Assembly (NCBI GenBank): GCA_947095585.1 | Contig: OX352765.1 | Location: forward strand, 17,668,444-17,732,443 | From: Nephrocerus scutellatus | Taxonomy: Eukaryota > Arthropoda > Insecta > Diptera > Pipunculidae | Length of the DNA stretch: 64,000 nt | Direction: 5' to 3' | Shown: one piece after another, positions 55,601-64,000 of the stretch | Layout: every line of letters starts with the position of its first letter | Numbering within the stretch: the first letter of the stretch is position 1 | Made by a program: the position numbers and the translations under genes | Notes under the pieces: model-generated | The model's input: only the letters and a program-made list of their open reading frames with translations | Databases searched by the model: none | What the model was told of the DNA's origin: nothing

Positions 55601-58600
55601 ACATCCGGTCACATTGTCTGTGATCGTCCAGCATTGATCTAATTTAGGAGACGTATTTTCCACAAGGCTATATGTTTGTCGGCTGATCTGGGAAACGCTG
55701 CCACTGTCCTTCATTAGGGAGTTAGTAAGTCTCTTAGATTAGCTACCTCACGTTACAAGAGATCTTTTTAGGTCGCAGTATCAGCCAATTGGGCTAGTAG
55801 TAGATAGAATGTCAAACATCTAAGTTCCTTTAGATGTACCATTTATAAATTGGTCTTTTTTAATAATTTGGCTACGATATCGTTTTCTATTGACAGTTAG
55901 AGCAATTTTATTATAGTTTTGAAAGAGACATATTTTAATGATACCAGCAGACAAAAATGCATAAAATTTCACGAATATCAGTCCGGTTGACGTCTCTTAA
56001 ATAACTTGTCGGTTTTCCTATGCGCCAATTAAAGCATTGTTTGTTATTTTGTATCAATATCCTCCTTAAAAAAAGAGCTCTGCTGATATATTTTATAGCA
56101 CTTTCGATTTACAACGTAGAGTTAAGATTTCTCTCTCTCTCTTAGTTTTGGTTTGACGTTATACTTGCAAACTGTACCCGGGGTACGGTTTGATTTTGCG
56201 TTTTATTAGCAAGGTTTTTTTTACCCGACACTGTAACTTTGCTACCCGTCGGCAATCGATGGGTAAGGTTTCGTTTACTCAGCAAGATGGAGAAGAGAGT
56301 GCAAGCAGACTTATTTCTCAGTTTTTTTTTTTTGACATTTTAGTGATGACGACAACGATTTAAGAACATTGTTTACCAAAAATTAATTAAAAAGTGTATA
56401 CAATTAAGAAATATTTTTATATGAAACTAAATATTTCGGTTTGGCTATTAGCAAAGCATTCACCACGAAAACGCTGTCACTTTGAAAGCTTTGACAGACA
56501 GGGTACTCTTTCAGGTATGGTTTGAGCAAATCGAAAGAGGAATTAGTTTTCCTATATTCACAACTATTCGGATAGTGTTCTCTTTCGTATAATTTCTTAT
56601 ATCATAAAATACTTTCGGCCGTACATTTCTTACAGAACAGCCACTTACAAAAATTATTTTATAATTTGTATTCGTTCTCTGCTCCATTGCTGGTAACTTC
56701 GTCTTGTCAAATGTCACATAAAGTGAGAACATTCAATGGAATTTACGTAAAATAAAGCTTTCAAATAAAAACCACATCGCCTCTAACAAGAGCGAAGAAA
56801 AAAATATAAAAACTGAAGGAAAAGAAACAATTAACCAATAAGAATAATATGTAAATTTAATGATTAACATATTCTAACACAATTTATATAACCATTTGTA
56901 GCTTGTCGATTATGTGTCCTAGAAAAACCCATGCATTTTCTTTTTACATAAAAAAATATCTATTTTGTAATTAAAAACTTATTAACATGTAACTTATTAT
57001 TTATATATTTGCATTACCAATTTATTTATTTGATAATTAAAAAATCCTAATATTTAAAGCATGTATAATACATAGACATACACACACTGTATGTAATTGA
57101 AATATAAAAATTGTTACAATATCTATACACTTTCTAGAAAAAGCACATAAGAATATTTTCCAATTTTTTTTTTTAATTATTTTATTAAGTATTCCTACAA
57201 CAATTGGCATACAAAATTATATTAGGACTAGGTGTTCCCGGGCGCTTTGCTACCCGCCCACTGACGCCACGACCACTTACACCCGCGTTTCCCGGCTACC
57301 CCATCCCACTGAACTCATACCCACTGACCTCCCGCCCACTGACCTCCCGCCCACTGACCACCCACCCATTGACCTCATACACACTGACCCACCTCGGAAA
57401 AAAAAAAGACCAGCGCCACCTATCGGGTCCAAATTTTGTCAACGACTTTCTTTTTATTTAAATATTATATGGTGTGAATTTGAGCCAAATCGTTCCATAA
57501 ATAAGAATTTTCAGGGGAAAAAAACGATACCAGCGCCACCTGGCGAGTCTGAAAATAATTTAAGACCAAAATTAGCCAAATCGGTTCAGCCGTTCTCGAG
57601 TTTTAGCCAGTCTAACTAACAGCAATAGATTTTTATATATATAGATTTGTTCTAACCTTACAATTATTAAATTAACTATTTTTTTTTGATCACGAAACAT
57701 CTTAAGAACTGGTAGAAAACGTCTGTGTTCTCTTTTTAAGTTATGGGAAACCCATTTTTTTTATAATGTACACACGTTCAAGCGATTTTCACCCTTATAA
57801 TGCATAGCACAGCGTGGCGTTAGGAAATTAGGAAGAGGAAAGGATGAGATGTCTATGCACATTTGTCTTAAATGACTGCAGATCATACAAATGCAAGAAC
57901 AAAGAGTCGGGCAATTCATTCCACATAATTATTATGCAGCTAAAGAAGGAATCTCTGAATGAGTGTCGGAGACAAAACAGAGCCTTAAGGGAACACCGGC
58001 GTTTATGCTGGATTTGAAACCGTCCAATACGACCTTGATTTGCAAAGTTTTGTAACCGACACTGTTACTTTGCTACCCGCCATTCTTTATCCACGGTTAT
58101 GAATCGACGCAGAAACTAAGCTTTATTGTTGTGAAACTTCGCCAAACACTCGACTGAAACATCCTCACGAATCCTCTGTTTTTATATTGTGAGTAATCGC
58201 GGACCATCTTGCGCACAGCTTTCTCATGTCCAAATTATCAGTCAAAATGCGACGGTCATCCAATACCATTTTGTGGATTTTTTCACCATTTCCGGTGTAC
58301 TCACCTCATTTGGTCGACCACTGCGTACGATGATAGCTGCCGTACAAAAACTTAACAACGTAGCGTTATCAAACGTCAAGCTTTGTAAAGTTTGTACTTT
58401 CTACCACAGTCATTCTTTTTAAACAACAACCGCTATCTATACGTCAGGTCGGATACTAAATTTTTGTAAGCTAATTGTTATAGGATGACTTGAAAGAGAT
58501 AAGAAATAAAAACTTTCTGTATCGTATTTTTGCATAATGAAAAAATACCTTTTCTGCCGTGTGTATATAATCCACATTGAACTGATATCGTTTGTTAAAA

Positions 58601-61600
58601 ATACGTTATAAAATATATATCTTGTTCGATATTATTGTTATCTATTTATTTTCTGTAGCCACCACCACCAATGCATCAAGGGGGACTACTGGGACCTCAG
58701 CAACAAATGCAAGGCCCTCCGCGATATTCCAATCAAGGGCAATGGAATGGTCCACCTCGTCTCAGTGGGCCAAGGCCAGGACCACCTAATGGTCCACCTC
58801 ATCAACAGCGACCCCAAATGGTAAAGAGCAACAGAAATTTTAATATTACTTAAAAACTATCAACTATTATTGCGCACGTAACGCGTGTTGGTAAAAAAGC
58901 ATAAAAAACTAACTTATTACTGTAATGTAAGCGTATTTTAATCTAAAATTTGTTCTGTAGTTGACTTAGTTGTAATATTGCCACCACTACGCTACAAACA
59001 TGAAACGTATTATGTTAAACAAATTATAATAATATAATATTCAGCGCGACAGACCGTTGCGGTCCAAGACCGAGCTTCTCGTTAAAGAATTACAAAGTGT
59101 AAAAAAATACCTACAAAGTAAGATTATCTGTTTAAAAAGGAAATTTGTTAATAACATTTCTTCTGTGACAATCAATTAATAACAATAACCAACAAGAACA
59201 ACCAAAAAATTAGCAAAGACTCAAAGTTAAGCATTCAGTACATTCAGACGACCGCATTGCATTGCGTGCAACAAAATTTTGATTAAATTTCCCAAATTAA
59301 ACTGGCTTTGGCTTTTTTGATTTGGTGTTGGTTACATTATTTCTCTCAATTAACAATAACGAGACTAATGTTTGACTGGTGATTTGTTAAAATTGTTAAT
59401 TTTCTAGTTTCAAGTACCGCCTGGAGGTATACCACCGCGTGGTCCACGGCCAGACTGGAGTAGACCACCAATGCACGGTGGCTTTCCACCACAAGGTCCC
59501 CCCGGACCACCTCAAGGACCACCGCATATGCAAGGACCTCCAAGAGGACCACCGCCACCGCAGATGGGTGGCCCACCGCCTGGTGGACCAGCCCCACACG
59601 TGAATCCAGCATTCTTTGCTCAAGGTGGTGGCCCACCGCAACATGCAGGAGGACCTCCAATGGTTGGACCACCACACGGTCCTCCAGGACCACAACAAGG
59701 TATGAGTATGCCGCAGCATGGTCCTCCGCCGCATTTCAATCAGCCAGGCGCGCCACGTGGACCATGGCCGGGTCCACCAGCTAAACAACAAGGTCCATTC
59801 CAAGAGCAAGCGATTGTACCACAACTGACTGAAGTTGAGTTTGAAGAAATTATGGGAAGGAACCGTACAGTTAGCAGTTCAGCTATTGCCAGGTTTGTTG
59901 TACTATTTTTTGCACTTGCACACTTTATTTGTGTATTTCATTAACATCATATTCCACAGAGCCGTATCTGATGCTGCTGCCGGCGAGTATTCTAGTGCAA
60001 TTGAGACGCTGGTTACCGCTATATCGCTGATCAAGCAGTCCAAGGTTGCACACGATGAGAGGTGCAAGATTTTGATAAGCTCATTGCAGGATACTTTGCA
60101 TGGCATTGAGACGAAGAGCTACAATCGTAGAGAGCGATCCCGCTCGAGAGAACGAACACATCGTTCGCGGCCACGTCGAGAACGATCAACATCACGCTAT
60201 CGTGAAAGATCCAGAGATCGTGAACGCGAACGCGAACGAGAACCTGTGTAAGTATTATTTAGAGATGACTAGCTGAAATACCTAACGTTACCCGGGTGGC
60301 CCAACCACACCCAAATGAGCGCTCACTGACTCTACCCAACTGATTCCCACCAAACCAACACTGATCCCAAAACTACAGCCTATAACCTCCGAGGCAAAAA
60401 CCCTGTGAAATGGTGATAACCTGATCAAAATATCAAAATCAATCAAATAGTTTTTAAGATTGGTTGAAATACCGGGCTTTGCTCGGCTGCCCCCATCTTC
60501 CTTCCTCATATCGGAAAACTATTGCGTTAAGAACATTTACTGCATCAAAACAAGCACACTGCGAAATTTTCAACTCAATGGAATGGATAGTTTTCGAGTT
60601 TTGCGATTGATTTTTAAAGGGTTTTTCAATAGGGACATAACAATTTCATTTTTGTGATCAGTCAATGTCAAAACGCCAGTCAAGTTTTACATTTTTATCA
60701 TGATGAAGTTCACGAACCAGCCACGTTTGGAAATTCTTAAAAACCAACAGAAATACCTAGCGTAGTCTGGTTGCCCCCACCACGCTACCCCCACGAAACT
60801 GACCACCAAGACCCTCCAAGACCCACCGAGTTAACCCCTTCAACCCCATCACCACACTAACCCCAATCACCCCAACAATACTCACCACAACCTAAAGTTT
60901 CAACTATAGGATGAAATGTCTTCGAGTTAATCCCGAACAGACATACAACGTTTTTTTTTATATAGTATAGCTGAAAACCCCAACGTTGCCTGGCTGCCCC
61001 CATCACACTGTCCCCACTTACCAACTGACCGTCATGACCCCTCAAGACCCACATTAAGAAACGCCCCCTCCCCCACCTCACATATATCAGCACTATTTAT
61101 CACTTGCATAATGTTCGAGTCAATCTCATACACACAATACCTAGCCACCCAAAACGCCAATCTCCTCAACACCATTACCACACTAACCCCCTACAAACAT
61201 ACACTCCAACCATCCCCACCAAATCACAAAGTTTCAGCTATATCGGAAGAACGTCCACATTGTGGATAATTTTGCGTAAAGATCTTTGCCTACTTACAAA
61301 ATCAAAATAACTCAAGATCTAAAGCCTCTCAATCATTTGTAGTTTGAAGAAAATCCAGAATTTCATTGAATTTCATCGAAAAATCATCTTCAGCTATGAA
61401 GTTCATTTTTGGCTGGCTTTTCGTCGATGAAAATGATCGCCATGTTATGGTTAATGGAGTTCGCTATCGTGCCATGTTGGAAGACTTTTTTTTGACCGGA
61501 ATTGGATGGACTTGACATCAGTGATATGTGGTTACATTAAGATGTTGCCACATGCCAACCAGCTGGTCAAATAATTGATCTATTGATGGGGAAGTTCGGT

Positions 61601-62365
61601 CATTAGGTTTAATTGTATGGGGTTACGTTGTCGTTGGTTTATGCAAACAAGCCAACAACGTTAGATGAGATTAGGAATAATTTCGAACGCGAAATTTTCA
61701 ATGCTCTGGTCGATATGTGGAAGAGTGGTAGAAAATTGGCCCAAAAGACTCGATCGCTGCAAACCTGCACGCGGTGGTCATATTAACGCGATCGAGTTCC
61801 ATATCTTAATTATTCTGTGTTTCATTTAAATACAAAATTGATAAAATTGGAAAAAAAACCTTTATTATTCCGCATTTCTACCAATTCCACCGACGTATCA
61901 AAAGCTCATCCGTTTACACTGAGGCACATGCAGCACATAAATCTCGCTTTATTTATTTATTATTAACTACTTTTATTAATTCTGATTTTTTTTACGAAAC
62001 CATTTAGAAAACCAACTTCCGATAGATACCGAGAACGGTCTAGAAGCAGAGAACGTGAACGCCCAGCTGCTGATCACTATCGAGACGACAGGTAGGTGTA
62101 ACAGGTCAGGTGATGATTTCTTTTTTTATATTTATTAATCTTATAAAGCACAAGCAGATCGGCACGTCCAAGAAAATCACCAGAACCGGCAGCTGAGCCA
62201 GTTAGTGAGGCACCATCGAAACGTAGCTACTACGAGGAAAGATATCGTTCGTCGGATCGTGACAGAGATCGCGATCGTGAGCGTGAACGTGATCGCGACC
62301 GTGATCGTGATCGTGACCGTGAACGTGAACGTGATCGCCGTGAGGAACATCGTTCGCGACATTAA
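52650..62365 (+). CDS. Cpsf6: CPSF6-like cleavage factor Im 68-kDa subunit, 8 exons
   Basis: Exons 52650-52712, 52784-53005, 53070-53537, 58659-58820, 59408-59892, 59960-60247, 62008-62091 and 62149-62365 join in frame to 662 residues; all introns are GT-AG. The N-terminus [18 protein letters not shown] and DLYDDI is typical of CPSF6/7. One RRM spans about 86-165, with RNP2 LYVGNL (88-93), the family-specific WWTTDQDM, RNP1 KGFSVVSL (129-136) and [15 protein letters not shown]. Residues 190-440 are Pro/Gly/Gln-rich. Exon 6 has a short helical stretch ([18 protein letters not shown]), then an Arg/Ser, Arg/Glu and Arg/Asp-rich tail from about 522 ending HRSRH. The protein pairs with the 25-kDa NUDT21 subunit in the nucleus to bind UGUA and steer poly(A) site choice; the charged tail contacts other factors. 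Exon 3 ends 5.1 kb before exon 4 because of transposon load. AATAAA at 62817-62822 is one candidate 3' end signal. Confidence 0.95.
54590..54780 (-). repeat. CTCAAGACC-family repeat in CPSF6 intron 3
   Basis: Antisense reading of 54590-54720 shows GTGCAAAGTTTGAAAATA, CGGGTTAATTTTG and ATCGGATATGCAAAGTTT, matching the companion block of 30916-31165. The C-rich tract CCAAGACCACCTAAAAACCC and CCTCAAGACCCC follows at 54718-54775. Confidence 0.65.
54856..55790 (+). pseudogene. LINE relic, family B type, RNase H and C-terminal domain
   Basis: The sense reading begins [29 protein letters not shown] (RNase H fold with the first catalytic Asp). Later pieces read [33 protein letters not shown] and [15 protein letters not shown]. 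Then come [21 protein letters not shown] (zinc-knuckle-like end) and [14 protein letters not shown]. The relic is interrupted at about 55450-55585 by a repeat also present at 57800-57930. Stops throughout. Confidence 0.75.
55450..55590. repeat. nested repeat inside the LINE relic (also at 57800)
   Basis: GAGAGGAAAAGATGAGATGTC, CTTAAATGTCTGCAGATCAT and GGGGCAATTCATTTCACAT recur at 57828-57930 (GAAGAGGAAAGGATGAGATG, CTTAAATGACTGCAGATCAT, CGGGCAATTCATTCCACAT). The piece at 57.8 kb runs straight into an antisense LINE RT, so it may be part of family A. Confidence 0.7.
56169..56191. repeat. short palindrome around CCCGGGG
   Basis: AAACTGTACCC-G-GGGTACGGTTT: 11-base arms with one mismatch and a one-base loop. 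The 11-mer AAACCGTACCC also occurs twice in tandem at 54406-54428. Confidence 0.85.
57228..57645 (-). mobile_element. non-autonomous Helitron (418 bp), antisense, in CPSF6 intron 3
   Basis: On the antisense strand it begins TCTATATATATAAAAATC after an A (base 57646) and ends CTAG before a T (base 57227). Immediately inside the end is GGCGGGTAGCAAAGCGCCCG, with a CGGG/CCCG stem. CTCGAGAACGGCTGAACCGA and GCGCTGG words are shared with the 42.8-kb Helitron type. A run of CCCACTGACCTC units (57295-57390) is a small internal tandem repeat. Confidence 0.85.
57800..58060 (-). pseudogene. LINE relic, family A, short RT fragment
   Basis: Antisense of 57960-58040 reads [19 protein letters not shown] and then [11 protein letters not shown], parallel to the 1.1-kb copy ([24 protein letters not shown]). 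The adjoining 57800-57930 block is the repeat also nested at 55450. Confidence 0.6.
58080..58425 (-). pseudogene. mariner transposase relic
   Basis: Antisense reads [39 protein letters not shown], then [21 protein letters not shown] and [12 protein letters not shown]. These match, in order, the linker (SGRPKEVVTPE..KIHDMV), the pre-catalytic segment and the first catalytic region of irritans-type mariners. The usual DETW reads DKEW, a small deletion has removed the second helix-turn-helix, and a stop and frame changes are present. Confidence 0.75.
59015..59085 (-). repeat. SINE tail fragment in CPSF6 intron 4
   Basis: Antisense GAGAAGCTCGGTCTTGGACC, GCAACGGTCTGTCGCGCTGA and the ATTATATTATTATAAT tail match the last 65 bases of the 5.7-kb SINE copy. 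Confidence 0.8.
60269..61260 (-). repeat. cluster of Helitron-like ends and C-rich tracts in CPSF6 intron 6
   Basis: Several antisense-oriented copies of a motif GGGCAGCC(A/G)...AACG..GGT(A/T)TTTC..CTAG occur, e.g. ACTAGCTGAAATACCTAACG (CTAG at 60269-60272, next to T on that strand), TTGAAATACCGGGCTTTGCT at 60464, ACAGAAATACCTAGCG near 60748 and TATAGCTGAAAACCCC at 60965. C-rich CAAGACCCTCC tracts lie between. They look like successive Helitron insertions or a decayed tandem of one family. Confidence 0.55.
61365..61795 (+). pseudogene. mariner-like transposase relic in CPSF6 intron 6
   Basis: Sense pieces [62 protein letters not shown] and [15 protein letters not shown] text follow the 28-kb element's order (FSNEAHFWLNG, VTVNGKRYRAMINDFF, DIWFQPDGATSHTA, DLLRPRFG, LWGYVK). 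All three catalytic regions are altered or lost. Confidence 0.75.
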
Positions 62366-64000
62366 GTTAAACAGTTAAATAATCATACAGAAGAAGAATT
62401 AGGGGTTGCAAAGAACTCTCCCCGCCAAATTATTAGATATATATACTATATACCTAATATAATAATAATCAACATTCAAATGAAAAATATTTATGATTAC
62501 CTTGACTCTTCACTACACTACAATTTCAACAATCAACAACCAACCACACACACAGTAATTTAACAATTTATTAATGTGAATTTAATGAATATTCTTCGGA
62601 GAAACAACGTGTAAACCATGCATGGGACGTGGCGGCTGTAGCTGTTTTTACCCAAATTGATCTGGGTATTTATTACGGCTGCACATGAGAACTTGCTGCA
62701 ATGCACTGCACTACACACAGTGGACGCTGTCGTATCTATTACTTATACAACTGTACTGCAGAGGCTCCTCTCGAGATCATCAAAAGAAGAATGTATTGAT
62801 ATTTAATTATAATAACAATAAATATACATATTAAAAAATATTACTGAAAAAAAGAAGAAAAAAAAGAAAACAAACCAACCATTGTATTGTCTTATTTGTT
62901 GTATTTATTAATTTCTATCTAAACTAGTATTTAGACATAATAATACTGTTGTCTTTTCAGTATTTATTTACCTAATTAATTTATAAAACTACTACTACGT
63001 ATTATACCACTTACTATACTAACATCACTTACATATTTGTTTTATATATTACGAAACATTTTTCTTCCTTTTCCAAACTGTACAAACTAAAGGAAAACTC
63101 CACAGAAAAGACGCATTTTAGATAAGCACAAAGTAAAAAAAAATTAACATAAGTCGCTGTTAAGTTTTGCAGCGTAACTAATTTTACCTGCAAGTCACTT
63201 GACTATATTTTGCTGCTAAGATGCGTCTAAAGAGTAAATTTATAAATCGTTTTTTTTTTTTTAGTATTTAGTATATATTTTTTACTTATTTTTTCTTTTT
63301 AAATTTTCCATTTTTTTTTACTATAAATAACATTTATAAACATTCATCTCCTGTTGTCTGAGAACCTTACACTCAGGATCAGATGGCAAAACATGATCCA
63401 AATTTAAAATAATTGTTTCCTATTATTATTACTACATATTATGATTATTATCGCAAGAAGAAATGTTTCTGTTCTATTCATTTATTATGATAATTTGATA
63501 ATATTGTTTACGTGATGATGTATTAATATGCCGTGCACTCGTAGTATTTGGTTATCAATCATTGTATTCAGTTAGAGACTCGTGCAAATTTGTTGCAATT
63601 TCGAATAATGTTTCCATCCATTTAGTCCTTGTGTTGTTTAGTTGTATAAACGCACACTCATATATACTGTTCACTTATTCATCTCCATATATACATATAT
63701 ATATATATTTACTATGTATATATTTATTATATAAACAACAAGTGTACAACATTTAAACAGAAATATTCTTTTGGGTAATTCCGTCGAAACAACTCTGTGA
63801 TACAATTTATTAAAGTAACCAAATCTGTGATATTTACGAAAAAACAAAAAAATTGTATTAAAAGTAATAATGCAAACATAATGTACGATAGAGGAATAAT
63901 CTTTTGTTAATTAACATTATTATAATTGTTGATGATGTTCAGCTCATAAACTGAGGTGTAATTCTGCTTAATTTTATGGTCTCGATTTACGTTGTTTGCA
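62366..64000 (+). other. CPSF6 3' untranslated region and downstream DNA
   Basis: No gene. AATAAA occurs at 62817-62822, with U-rich stretches after it. The end of the transcript is not certain, since AT-rich sequence with further weak signals continues. An A-rich stretch follows at 62840-62870. (TA)n-like runs occur near 63690. Confidence 0.5.

Larger units (their letters stand above)
53538..58658 (+). other. CPSF6 intron 3 (5.1 kb, transposon-filled)
   Basis: Bounded by CAG|GTATGT and TTCTGTAG|CCACC. It contains a CTCAAGACC-family repeat, a LINE RNase H/C-terminal relic, a short antisense LINE RT relic, a Helitron and a mariner relic (separate entries). Remaining parts (53540-54400, 55800-57200) are AT-rich with no gene. 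Confidence 0.85.

Noticed and set aside
59346..59824. Antisense Val/Leu- and Trp-rich frames
   Set aside because: Shadows of the Pro/Gly-rich CPSF6 exon 5.
62177..62362. Antisense Thr/Ile-rich 61-codon frame
   Set aside because: Shadow of the Arg/Asp/Glu repeat in the CPSF6 tail.

Overview
This window is insect nuclear DNA. It is AT-rich, has short GT-AG introns, and carries six gene models that I could splice completely, set in a dense bed of decayed transposable elements. The protein set (repetitive AAPV/Tyr cuticular proteins, a 7tm_7 gustatory receptor, an insect-style short SECIS-binding protein 2, a SANT-ZZ Atac1/ZZZ3 protein and CPSF6) fits Diptera best, but the order is an inference.

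Genes: (1) a divergent pair of cuticular-protein genes, 25020-25585 (-) and 26315-26907 (+), with matching micro-exon/intron layout and identical TATA-to-initiator spacing; (2) Atac1/ZZZ3-like, 36848-38030 (+), 3 exons, first intron apparently GC-AG; (3) SBP2-like selenoprotein factor, 40302-41355 (+), 3 exons; (4) a complete 6-exon gustatory receptor of the Gr28/Gr43a type, 45675-47512 (-); (5) CPSF6-like pre-mRNA 3'-end processing factor, 52650-62365 (+), 8 exons. The last is counted with the cuticular pair to make six. No operon-like logic links them; they are ordinary neighbours in a repeat-rich interval.

Repeats by region: 0-9.9 kb holds mariner debris, two copies of one non-LTR (LINE) family, an LTR end, a 537-bp tandem duplication and a tRNA-headed SINE. 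10-14 kb holds a PIF1-type helicase relic and a mariner split by inserted DNA that includes a second SINE. 16-24.6 kb carries an LTR piece and three antisense LINE relics of at least two types. 27.7-31.2 kb has a LINE tail, a mariner-like element with inverted termini, a LINE endonuclease relic and a peculiar CTCAAGACC-type strand-biased repeat. 33.4-36.4 kb is a LINE inserted in the same repeat type; inside this LINE a 229-bp block is duplicated around a stolen 159-164 bp piece of the Atac1 gene located 2.2 kb downstream. 41.5-45.6 kb is a chimeric LINE, a 1.75-kb non-autonomous Helitron with a 623-bp internal tandem duplication, a second Helitron-like piece and a 488-bp solo LTR next to the gustatory receptor stop. 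48.7-49.5 kb has four 192-bp tandem units that contain an exon-like Myb/zeste-like segment. 51.8-52.0 kb has two interleaved inverted repeats. CPSF6 introns contain a LINE, two mariner relics, Helitrons and a SINE tail.

I found no convincing rRNA, functional tRNA, CRISPR or prokaryotic feature. The most unusual signals are the Atac1 fragment captured inside the LINE, the 192-bp exon-like array, the interleaved hairpins at 51.8 kb and the CTCAAGACC repeat family.
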